From NCBI GenBank assembly GCA_047612385.1, contig JBLGAR010000184.1, positions 1-7,814 on the forward strand: a DNA stretch of 7,814 bases. The letters are read 5' to 3'. Shown here in pieces: positions 1 to 5,852 of this stretch. Within the stretch, counting starts at the first letter, position 1. Each line of letters begins with the position of its first letter. The notes beneath the pieces are model-generated. The model had not been told where the DNA came from and ran no database searches. It saw only the letters and a list, made by a program, of their open reading frames with translations. Position numbers and translations under genes: made by a program. The stretch is from JBALVT01 sp047612385 (GTDB lineage: Bacteria > Pseudomonadota > Gammaproteobacteria > Pseudomonadales > Halieaceae).

Positions 1-141
1 CCAGAGACGGATGGATTCACGGCTGACAGTGATGCCGCGTTCAGCGAGTAAATCTTCGATATCCCGATGGCTGAGATTGAAACGATAATAGAGCCAGACG
101 GCGTAGGAGATGATATCTGGTGGGGGGCGCCTAGCTGACAT
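1..141 (-). CDS. IS6-family transposase, N-terminal part (cut by window edge)
   Basis: The leftward reading frame from the ATG at 141 gives 47 codons and is still open at position 1. The peptide starts MSARRPPPDIISYAVWLYYR and continues through LSHRDIEDLLAERGITVSRESIRLW. This is the N-terminal helix-turn-helix region typical of IS6/IS26-type DDE transposases (family members are about 230 residues), ending just before the conserved W-C-x-x-F-G block. The enzyme would cut and join its own element ends by replicative transposition. The catalytic D, D and E lie outside the window, so intactness cannot be judged. It faces away from the oxygenase cluster. No strong Shine-Dalgarno sequence is visible before the ATG. 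Family assignment is from recognisable sequence; the exact IS name is unknown. Confidence 0.9.
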   Translation of the reverse strand, partial: MSARRPPPDIISYAVWLYYRFNLSHRDIEDLLAERGITVSRESIRLW

Positions 142-190
142 CTGTAACGCTTATAAGTATTCATTCGCCGATTCTATCAAAATCGGCTAG

Positions 191-207
191 TTAATTTTGC
201 AATACCG
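191..207. repeat. Imperfect direct repeat, copy 1 (inside IS end)
   Basis: TTAATTTTGCAATACCG at 191-207 matches TTAACTTGCCAATACCG at 254-270 at 14 of 17 positions without gaps, same orientation. The inner copy is part of the IS6 end; the outer copy lies between the IS and the dehydrogenase gene. It may be a decayed second IS end or a chance similarity. Confidence 0.4.
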
Positions 208-253
208 CGCAGTTGCTTAAGATCAGAGCCAGGACTATTCTGATCTCAAACAA

Positions 254-270
254 TTAACTTGCCAATACCG
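254..270. repeat. Imperfect direct repeat, copy 2 (outside IS end)
   Basis: Partner of 191-207 (14 of 17 identical). It sits 39 bp upstream of the dehydrogenase stop codon on the cluster side of the IS. If it is a second IS6 terminus, the IS boundary here has been rearranged. Confidence 0.35.
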
Positions 271-308
271 AAAAGACAAGACCTAGATGCCCAATTCCGG
301 TGCTCTCT

Positions 309-1115
309 TTACCCGGGGCCGCTGTTTCCCAGCCAATCAAACGGACTCGTAGTTTGCTCGGGTCCCAAGGTTGTGTAACCCCCATCAACAGGCAGATCAA
401 CACCAGTGACAAAACTCGCCTCGTTGGAGCAAAGAAATAGAATCGCATCTGCTACATCTTTACCCCTGGCGATACGACCAAGGGGATGCATTTTAGCGCC
501 TACACTATCCGCTGTTTCAATGGATCCATTTGTGGCCATAGAGATAGGATCGCTCCAGGTCCATCCGGGTGAAACCGTATTCACGCGGATTCCTTCAGGT
601 GCAAGTTCAGCGGCTAGCTTACGCGTCAACTGCAAGTTTGCTGCTTTGGATACCGAGTAAGCAAACATGCCTGTTTGAGAAATCTTTCCGGATACACTTG
701 AAAAGTTAACAATGGCACCTCTGGTTTTTTTTAACGCAGGTATTGCCTCCTTCGCCATCAACGCAGCACTCACTGTGTTCACATTTAACAGGTTTAACCA
801 CTCTTCCCGGTTGGAGTCGACGCCGCTCTCCGCATAAGTGCACGCGCAATTTATCAACGCGTCTAGCTTGCCAAAATGATCGATAGTGCGCTCAAAAACT
901 GCTTTTATATCTTCGTCTGAGGTAATATCAGTACGCAGAAAAATCGCTCGCTCTCCCAGCTCTTCGCTCAAAGCGGCGCCCTCATCTTCATTGATATCGG
1001 CGATTACCACCTGCGCGCCCTCGCGGTGAAATCCTCGGACAATCTCAGCACCAAGACTGGCAGCACCGCCAGCGCCGCCCGTAACGAGAACCACTTTCCC
1101 TTCATATCGCTTCAT
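309..1115 (-). CDS. Short-chain dehydrogenase/reductase (SDR), NAD(H) type
   Basis: A classical SDR of 268 residues. Using the start at 1115: a glycine-rich cofactor loop TGGAGGAASLG at 12-22; Asp40 at the end of the second strand, which favours NAD(H) over NADP(H); Asp63 (adenine site); Asn113; and catalytic Ser140, Tyr153 and Lys157 in YSVSK. The SPG motif is at 182-184. Two departures: the loop is longer than the usual TGxxxGxG, and the NNAG motif reads NCAC (89-92). The C-terminus runs about 18 residues past the usual VDGGY end. It is the last gene of the leftward cluster, about 100 bp after the MFS gene. In this context it probably oxidises the alcohol or cis-diol made by the oxygenase; that is inference. 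An ATG at 1121 is in frame, but AGGAG (1126-1122) touches it directly and sits 6 bases from the ATG at 1115, so 1115 is preferred. Confidence 0.93.
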   Translation of the reverse strand: MKRYEGKVVLVTGGAGGAASLGAEIVRGFHREGAQVVIADINEDEGAALSEELGERAIFLRTDITSDEDIKAVFERTIDHFGKLDALINCACTYAESGVDSNREEWLNLLNVNTVSAALMAKEAIPALKKTRGAIVNFSSVSGKISQTGMFAYSVSKAANLQLTRKLAAELAPEGIRVNTVSPGWTWSDPISMATNGSIETADSVGAKMHPLGRIARGKDVADAILFLCSNEASFVTGVDLPVDGGYTTLGPEQTTSPFDWLGNSGPG

Positions 1116-1121
1116 CTTCAT

Positions 1122-1126
1122 CTCCT
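1122..1126 (-). promoter_or_regulatory. Shine-Dalgarno AGGAG that decides the SDR start
   Basis: On the leftward strand AGGAG is followed immediately by ATGAAGATGAAG. Spacing is 0 to the first ATG (1121) and 6 to the second (1115). Only the second has workable spacing, so the protein probably begins MKRYEGK rather than MKMKRYEGK. Confidence 0.6.
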
Positions 1127-1218
1127 GTGCCGTTCACTAGAGTAGGCGTTCCACGCTCCTCGAGGCCACGGACTATTTAGTTTACAAAATTATTTCTGCC
1201 TACGGATATGACAACCAC

Positions 1219-2628
1219 CTATTCGCGAAGTGTTTTTTTACTGTTACGGTGTTGGGCCTCTTTTTCCAAACTGGCACGGAAGTAAGGTCGTCCAAGGTGT
1301 AACAGCACTGCCGCTAAAAATGCAGCGACGCAAATCACAATGGCCAACGAGTATCCCACTTGGTTTTCATCCTGAAAAACATTATCGGTGATCAATGCCA
1401 CCAAAGTCGTGCCGAGTCCCAAAGCGAACAAGTTCATGACTAAGATAAACATTGCCGAAGCCTGCGCACGCATCTGATTCGGTGCCAGGTATTGCATTGC
1501 AGTGGTTGAGCTTGGCATAGGGAAAGAAAGGAAGAACATCGCTGGAACGAGCAGAGCCAGTGATAGCCAAAGACTATCAACCAGGACAAACAATGCGCCA
1601 AAGATCACCACGAAGGAGGCTCCAATGGCCCCCGCGTACATTGGCGCATCGGTGTGACCCCTTCTGTGCAATAGATCATTAAGATAACCGCTACAGTAAA
1701 CACCGCTAGTATTTGCCAACAGTACGACAGCACCAAGATAGTACCCTGTCTCGGTCGCATCCAAGCCATACCTTCGGGTATAAAAAGCGGGCAGCCAAGA
1801 AAGGCTGGCTAACATCGCCATCGCGTAGCAGGAGAACCCCATATAATGGCAAAAAAAGGTTTCTTTGTGTGTACGTATAAATCCCAAGGTTTCGCCAAAA
1901 GATGGCCGATCAACTTCACCCGAGGACTCCAATAGCAGATCTTTGCGAGGAGGGTCTTTGACGGTTAGAACCATTAACAGAGCGATGAGTAGCCCTGGGA
2001 GCCCTACAATAAAAAAGGCGAGTTGCCATGGACGAATGACACCGAGAAGCGGCAAGCTCAGGTCATCCATCTCCGCAACTAACTCGATGACCATGCCCCC
2101 TACAATGAATGCCATTCCCGCACCTACGAACGCACCAATCGAGTAAACACCTACCACCCGGCCAAGCAGAGCTTTCGGAAACATATCCGCAAACATCGAA
2201 TAGGCCGGTGGCGACAGAGCAGCCTCCCCCAACCCGACGCCCATCCGCGCGATAAACATGTGTACGAAGTTCTTGCTAATACCACAAGCAGCCGTCGCCA
2301 AACTCCAGAATGCGATACCTGCTGCAATGATGGTTGGTCGCGAGTGCCTGTCTGCCAGCCGTGCAATCGGGAGACCCATAAAGGCATACATCAGGGAAAA
2401 CGCCAACCCGTGTAAAAGACTAAACTGCGTATCAGTTAGGTTTAGATCGGCCTTAACTGGCCCCACCATGAGGGCTAGAATCTGTCGATCAACGTAGGAA
2501 AATACATAAGCCATCGTGCACAGACTTACTACGTACCACTTATAGCGATCGCTACCGGGCTCATTTTTTTCAGTTGCTATGCCAGATGCGGAACTGGTCC
2601 CCTCCTCCGAGCTCGATTCCGATGTCAT
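1219..2628 (-). CDS. MFS transporter, spinster-like
   Basis: A 469-residue major facilitator with about 12 hydrophobic segments, beginning with a polar Ser/Glu-rich tail of about 28 residues. Segment 1 contains the D-R pair (Asp47, Arg48) in FSYVDRQIL. The loop after segment 2 holds motif A, G-L-P-I-A-R-L-A-D-R-H-S-R (85-97). RMGVGLGEAALSPPAYSMFADMFP follows, with the glycine and proline pattern seen in spinster-like carriers and the anion/organic-acid branch of the superfamily. It most likely works at the inner membrane as a proton-coupled carrier for the substrate or a product of the neighbouring oxygenase; substrate and direction cannot be read from sequence. The start at 2628 has GAGGAG (2643-2638) 9 bases upstream, and the gene starts 17 bp after the beta-subunit stop, so it is co-transcribed. 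A 100-bp gap then separates it from the dehydrogenase. Confidence 0.93.
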   Translation of the reverse strand: MTSESSSEEGTSSASGIATEKNEPGSDRYKWYVVSLCTMAYVFSYVDRQILALMVGPVKADLNLTDTQFSLLHGLAFSLMYAFMGLPIARLADRHSRPTIIAAGIAFWSLATAACGISKNFVHMFIARMGVGLGEAALSPPAYSMFADMFPKALLGRVVGVYSIGAFVGAGMAFIVGGMVIELVAEMDDLSLPLLGVIRPWQLAFFIVGLPGLLIALLMVLTVKDPPRKDLLLESSGEVDRPSFGETLGFIRTHKETFFCHYMGFSCYAMAMLASLSWLPAFYTRRYGLDATETGYYLGAVVLLANTSGVYCSGYLNDLLHRRGHTDAPMYAGAIGASFVVIFGALFVLVDSLWLSLALLVPAMFFLSFPMPSSTTAMQYLAPNQMRAQASAMFILVMNLFALGLGTTLVALITDNVFQDENQVGYSLAIVICVAAFLAAVLLHLGRPYFRASLEKEAQHRNSKKTLRE

Positions 2629-2645
2629 CGCTTTTGACTCCTCGA

Positions 2646-3104
2646 CTAGATTGGTAAGGGTGATGGCGACGGCAGCAGACGGGTCGCCAAATTTACGATA
2701 CGCTTACTCAGCTTCCACTCATCGTGTATCCAACTCCACTTATCTTCGTATCTTCCGACTGCGTAGCAGCTACTCTCGCCGTTTCCATTGGTTTGGTACA
2801 CGCAAAACGAGCTAGACGTAGTAGCATGGTCTTCAACTACTTCGATAGCGCCAACGGTGACCAGGCGTGTCTGTATCGCCAACTTCCACTCGTGACCAGG
2901 AACAGAATCAAAGCGGGTGACCAACTCCTCTCGGTTGAGAAGCATCCAAGTCATTCGGCTAGGACATTCAGGTGCATCAACCTCAATGCGGTACTCGCCA
3001 CTTTCACAAAAAAGCGCTGTGTAATCTTCGTAAGCTCGATCATCAAGGAATCGCGCCGAGTTGTGAACAAGGTTACGCAATCTCTCTTGGGTTGAAATGC
3101 TCAT
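2646..3104 (-). CDS. Ring-hydroxylating oxygenase beta (small) subunit
   Basis: A 152-residue protein with the features of the NTF2/SnoaL-like small subunit of Rieske oxygenases: an N-terminal helix followed by RFLDDRAYEDYTALFCESGEYRIEV (18-42), then the central sheet, then SCYAVGRYEDKW (112-123) and a basic WKLSKRIVNLATRLL end. Such subunits carry no metal and hold the alpha3-beta3 oxygenase together; some also shape the substrate pocket. It is somewhat short (family members are commonly 160-190 residues), ending in a proline/serine tail. The ATG at 3104 has TGGAG (3117-3113) 8 bases upstream. It lies 27 bp after the alpha gene and 17 bp before the transporter gene. The call rests on sequence pattern plus adjacency to the alpha gene; a stand-alone SnoaL-like enzyme is the main alternative. 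Confidence 0.82.
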   Translation of the reverse strand: MSISTQERLRNLVHNSARFLDDRAYEDYTALFCESGEYRIEVDAPECPSRMTWMLLNREELVTRFDSVPGHEWKLAIQTRLVTVGAIEVVEDHATTSSSFCVYQTNGNGESSCYAVGRYEDKWSWIHDEWKLSKRIVNLATRLLPSPSPLPI

Positions 3105-3131
3105 TCAATTCGCTCCATTGAACTCTAGCTG

Positions 3132-4337
3132 TCAGTGACCGCTATAGGGCTCATCGATATCGTGGGAATTAGCCCGCACTAGTCTGCGCCATACCTCGTA
3201 GAATCCTCTCAGCGGCTGATCAGTCATCATTTCCGACCCATTCTCGTCTCGGGCAATAATGCTATATCGACTGCCACCACTACGCATGTTGCTCATTTGA
3301 ACTTCTACCGCCCAGACGTCTTCCGGAATATTCGTGCCGGTCGGACCCCAAACCTGATTGTGGTGCCGAATGCGAGTTTCTCGCAATTCTGGAGAATCAT
3401 TTTTCAAGCCAAAGCCTCGACACTCAATCATTGTTTTGTAAGGCCCCATCGGAATCATAGTGTCGATACGGGCAACCGTCGCTCGACAATTAAGCATAGT
3501 GTCTGGAAAAAGATCAACGACCACGTGCCCATTTGGCTCCATCCCGGGTAACTCTTGATCACTGCGTTCCAGGTCGGCATATTTTTCATAGCTTATTGTC
3601 GCGGCATCCACAAACGTGTGCCCGCTGGGAAAGACATGCCACTTCCTGTCCCCATATCCCTTCACGGAGACGGCCGTCTGCCGATTCAGTTTGTGTAAGA
3701 GTTCGTGATACCCCTCACAGTTGGTCTCTACAAAAAGTTTCCAGTTTGCATTAACGATCTGGCGATGAAAGTGCATAATCTCCAGATCTCCGGCCCAGGG
3801 AATTCTCATCGATTCCGCCACTTCGGGACCCAGGAACTCCGCCAGCCCAGCTGTGTCGTCATCCAGGCAGATAAAAATAAGTCCATGAAGATTTTCTACT
3901 CGAACCGAACTTAGGTTTACCCCTTCCTTTCCGATGCCACAAGCCTCATAACCTTCCGGTTGCGAAACATTCAAGCACTCGCCTTCCGTATTGAAGCTCC
4001 ACATATGATAGAAACAGGTCATTCGGTTGCCAGGTAAGCTTCCAGCGACTTCACGTATAATTTTGGAACCGCGATGTGGGCAGGCGTTATAGAAAGCCCG
4101 CAGAACACTATCCTCTCCCCGAACGATAATGATTTCTTTTTCCGCCAGGGTTACAACACGAAAATCTCTAGCGTTCGGCAACTCGGATTCGTGACAGGCA
4201 AACTTCCATTGGGTTCCAAAAATATTATCGCGTTCACGTTCGTAGATGGCTTGATCTGAATAGATGCGGTTGTCTAGGTAATGCGTTGAAGGCAGGTCAG
4301 GCTTGAGTTGCCCGTTCAGGCTTATGTGGCTAGACAC
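3132..4337 (-). CDS. Rieske ring-hydroxylating oxygenase alpha (large) subunit
   Basis: A 401-residue catalytic subunit of a Rieske non-haem iron oxygenase. The [2Fe-2S] ligands are Cys86-Pro-His88 and Cys108-x2-His111, with 19 residues between the pairs (15-17 is usual). The mononuclear iron site follows NWK (198-200): E208-G-Y-H211-E-L-L-H215, with Asp340 in PEDVWAVEVQ as the likely third ligand. Glu208 takes the place of the aspartate that bridges the two centres in naphthalene-type dioxygenases, and the histidines are H-x3-H, one residue closer than usual. The enzyme would use O2 and reducing power to hydroxylate or demethylate an organic substrate in the cytoplasm; which substrate is unknown. 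It begins with GTG at 4337, with AAGGAG 9 bases upstream; no usable ATG lies near. It is first in the leftward cluster, divergent from the IclR gene. No ferredoxin or reductase is nearby. Confidence 0.93.
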   Translation of the reverse strand: MSSHISLNGQLKPDLPSTHYLDNRIYSDQAIYERERDNIFGTQWKFACHESELPNARDFRVVTLAEKEIIIVRGEDSVLRAFYNACPHRGSKIIREVAGSLPGNRMTCFYHMWSFNTEGECLNVSQPEGYEACGIGKEGVNLSSVRVENLHGLIFICLDDDTAGLAEFLGPEVAESMRIPWAGDLEIMHFHRQIVNANWKLFVETNCEGYHELLHKLNRQTAVSVKGYGDRKWHVFPSGHTFVDAATISYEKYADLERSDQELPGMEPNGHVVVDLFPDTMLNCRATVARIDTMIPMGPYKTMIECRGFGLKNDSPELRETRIRHHNQVWGPTGTNIPEDVWAVEVQMSNMRSGGSRYSIIARDENGSEMMTDQPLRGFYEVWRRLVRANSHDIDEPYSGH

Positions 4338-4346
4338 AGATCGTTT

Positions 4347-4352
4347 CTCCTT
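4347..4352 (-). promoter_or_regulatory. Shine-Dalgarno AAGGAG supporting the GTG start of the alpha subunit
   Basis: AAGGAG on the leftward strand at 4352-4347, 9 bases before GTG at 4337-4335. It is a strong site on a rare start codon and fixes the alpha-subunit start. Confidence 0.7.
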
Positions 4353-4421
4353 CTTTAATGCGAGGTAGCATTAATCAATTCGACCAACTCATCGATACGG
4401 CAGCATCGGTAAGTGAATGTA

Positions 4422-4433
4422 TACTTCAAAGTA
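4422..4433. promoter_or_regulatory. Short palindrome, candidate regulator-binding site
   Basis: TACTT-CA-AAGTA is a perfect 5+5 inverted repeat, 85 bp upstream of the oxygenase start. IclR-family proteins bind short palindromes in divergent regions, so position and form fit an operator, but no consensus for this protein is known and a 10-base match can occur by chance. Confidence 0.3.
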
Positions 4434-4796
4434 CTTAGAACAACCCATTTAAAAAGGTATTTAGTACTGGCAAAGCAGTGCCGTAGTCTATACGCGGACA
4501 GTGAGGTACGGCTCTTGCCGTCGGCTTTCGCGTGTAGCTTTTCGTTTCGTATATATCAACAGAGTTTTATTATTTGATACACTTGAGATAATGTCAACCC
4601 CGCCCGTCAAAAAAACCCTTGACCCTAATTCTTCAGAGCGACTGAAAAGTAGATACGTTTTGGAGGAAATCGAGAGTGCATTAACAGAATCGAAAAGCTG
4701 CAGAATGATATTAAGAAGTCGTAGTGTCCGGTAAACTCAAGCGGAGTACGAGCTAAGCGACTGAACCATTGACTAGCAATTGTTGGGATACTATAG

Positions 4797-5543
4797 ATGA
4801 AGACGGTTAAAACAGCATTTTCAGTGCTTAGAGAAATCTCCTCTGGGGAGTTCAGCCTCACCGAACTCGCAAATAGAATGGGCATGGACAAGGCATCGAT
4901 GCATCGATACCTTCGCACGCTGACCGCCGAAGGGTTTGTAGAACAAAACCCGGGTACCCGAATTTATAAACTTGGCCTGGCTGTCATTGAGCTTTCTGGT
5001 CTCAGGCTAGCGCAGATGGATGTGGTCAGCATTGCATCGCCCCATCTTAAACAGCTTGGGCAAGCTACACAGGAAACCGTCCAACTTTCGATACTGAATG
5101 ACCAGCATTTACTTTTCCTTCATATCATTGAAAGTACTCACAGTCTCCGCTTTTCGAACAGACTTGGTGATAGGATGCCACCCTATTATTCTGCTGCAGG
5201 GAAGCTGCTGCTCGCATACGAGCCGGAGTCTGAACTCATGGATTATTTTTCATCTAAAATAGAACCCTTAACGGCAAAGACCATCGTCGAACCAGAGAAG
5301 ATACGCAAGCAACTGGCAACTATCCGAAAAAAGGGCTTGTCCTATGACGACGAGAATTGGATAGAAGGACTTCGAGCCGTGGCTGCGCCGATTCGGAATA
5401 TCGAGGGGCAGGTCATTGCAGCCGTTGCTGCCGGTGGACCAACCGGGCGGGTCAGCAAAGATCGACTAACTGAATTCGGCGAGCTACTAAGGGCCACCGC
5501 ACGAAGAATCTCCCATGACTTGGGCTGGCCTGGGGAGAATTGA
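4797..5543 (+). CDS. IclR-family transcriptional regulator
   Basis: A 248-residue regulator with the usual two-domain build. The winged helix-turn-helix is at about 1-60 (FSLTELANRMGMDKASMHRYL, then TAEGFVEQ and the wing ending RIYKLG). The effector-binding domain is at about 75-240, with the conserved ETVQLSILND, YYSAAGKLLLA and ENWIEGLRAVAAPI stretches. It binds DNA as a dimer or tetramer and responds to a small ligand, often an aromatic acid or pathway intermediate. It is divergent from the oxygenase operon, the standard arrangement for a local regulator. The codon just before the ATG is an in-frame TAG, so no longer start is possible; GGGA 8 bases upstream is a weak ribosome site. The C-terminus, ISHDLGWPGEN, looks complete, although a transposase fragment starts 3 bases after the stop. 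Ligand and sign of control are unknown. Confidence 0.93.
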   Translation: MKTVKTAFSVLREISSGEFSLTELANRMGMDKASMHRYLRTLTAEGFVEQNPGTRIYKLGLAVIELSGLRLAQMDVVSIASPHLKQLGQATQETVQLSILNDQHLLFLHIIESTHSLRFSNRLGDRMPPYYSAAGKLLLAYEPESELMDYFSSKIEPLTAKTIVEPEKIRKQLATIRKKGLSYDDENWIEGLRAVAAPIRNIEGQVIAAVAAGGPTGRVSKDRLTEFGELLRATARRISHDLGWPGEN

Positions 5544-5545
5544 CT

Positions 5546-5658
5546 TGGTCTAGTTCTTCTTGGCCGCAAATGCACCCAAAGATTGAAGCGGAAACGCGAG
5601 GCTACGGCGACACCTTCTTTATCGATGAAGTCTTTGTCAAAATCAATGGCAAGCAGCA
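5546..5658 (+). pseudogene. IS6-family transposase fragment, frameshifted
   Basis: A 113-bp internal piece of an IS6-type transposase. Three reading segments must be joined: W (5546) and a few residues in one frame; GRKCTQRLKRKR (5562-5597) in the next, after one extra base; and RGYGDTFFIDEVFVKINGKQH (5597-5658) back in the first, after one missing base. It covers the linker and the start of the DDE domain, including the first catalytic Asp in FIDEVFVK. The expected continuation YLWRAVDQDG is absent: after the GKQH codons the sequence changes abruptly into the 25-bp repeat. It reads rightward, opposite to the IS6 gene at the left edge, and both point away from the oxygenase cluster. It cannot make an active enzyme. 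Confidence 0.88.
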
Positions 5659-5659
5659 T

Positions 5660-5684
5660 GAGTATAGGAAGGATAAACGCCCTT
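5660..5684 (+). repeat. 25-bp exact repeat, copy 1
   Basis: GAGTATAGGAAGGATAAACG followed by CCCTT, identical to 7722-7746 in the same orientation. Flanks on both sides differ at once. It begins one base after recognisable transposase sequence ends, so it marks a rearrangement junction. Confidence 0.9.
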
Positions 5685-5852
5685 ACTCATTCTGGGCGGG
5701 ATGGAGCTACACTAGTGAACCCTGAGAGCGGGAAAATAATCAGTATCAATGAGTACCGGTGGGAAAAGCACTGTCGTGGATTATTTGAATTGCCGATAGC
5801 CGCCTAAATTTGGAATTCGCCAGGGACAGGCTTTAGGCAGAAAAATATTGCT
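5685..5852. other. Scrambled stretch between IS6 scar and DUF3137 gene
   Basis: 168 bp with no recognised gene. A rightward frame could run from GTG at 5715 (GGAG 8 bases upstream) to TAA at 5805-5807, giving 30 residues beginning VNPESGKIISINEYRWEKHC. The frame is open further upstream, so it looks more like the tail of a broken gene than a complete small one; no family recognised. An inverted pair GCCTAAA (5802-5808) / TTTAGGC (5832-5838), 23 bases apart, lies just past the DUF3137 stop. It lacks a following T-run on either strand, so it is at best a weak transcription end. Confidence 0.35.

Larger units (their letters stand above)
1..229 (-). mobile_element. 5' end of an IS6-family insertion sequence
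   Basis: Upstream of the transposase start, the leftward strand contains GGCTCTG (229-223) and, 21 bases further in, TTGCAAAATTAAC (202-190). IS6-family terminal repeats usually read like GGcTCTGTTGCAAA, so the two halves look like a normal end split by 21 extra bases, or the real end is the inner GGTATTGCAAAA near 206. Which is right cannot be settled here, because the other terminus is outside the window. The outer boundary is therefore approximate. No 8-bp target duplication can be checked. Confidence 0.5.
4338..4796. promoter_or_regulatory. Divergent control region between oxygenase cluster and IclR gene
   Basis: 459 bp between two divergent starts, so it should hold both promoters and any IclR operator. 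Seen: TACTT-CA-AAGTA at 4422-4433 followed by an overlapping AAGTACTT; GCCGTA (4480-4485) and TACGGC (4507-4512) as a weak inverted pair; an A/T-rich stretch around 4543-4590; and AGCGACTGAA twice (4637-4646, 4756-4765). An open frame from the ATG at 4591 to 4734 would give 47 residues (starting MSTPPVKKTLDPNSSERLKS) but has no good ribosome site and no recognisable family. No convincing sigma-70 promoter with both boxes was found by eye for either direction. It is unusually long for a simple divergent promoter pair. Confidence 0.6.

Noticed and set aside
2151..2387. Open frames inside the MFS, oxygenase and LemA genes on other strands or frames
   Set aside because: They overlap strongly supported genes and have no family features of their own.
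4501..4734. 77-codon rightward open frame in the divergent region
   Set aside because: The front half resembles translated promoter DNA, no ribosome site, no recognised family; only the part from 4591 is kept as a weak possibility in the intergenic entry.
4725..4740. GTGTCCGGTAAACT-like string resembling some IS ends
   Set aside because: No partner inverted copy and no transposase sequence nearby; too short to call.
4769..4797. TTGACT - 17 bases - TATAGA promoter-like pair before the IclR gene
   Set aside because: The -10 box would overlap the ATG, so transcription would start inside the gene and miss the start codon.
5802..5838. GCCTAAA / TTTAGGC as a rho-independent terminator for the DUF3137 gene
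   Set aside because: Loop of 23 bases, only 7-bp arms, and no T-run after the stem in either direction.
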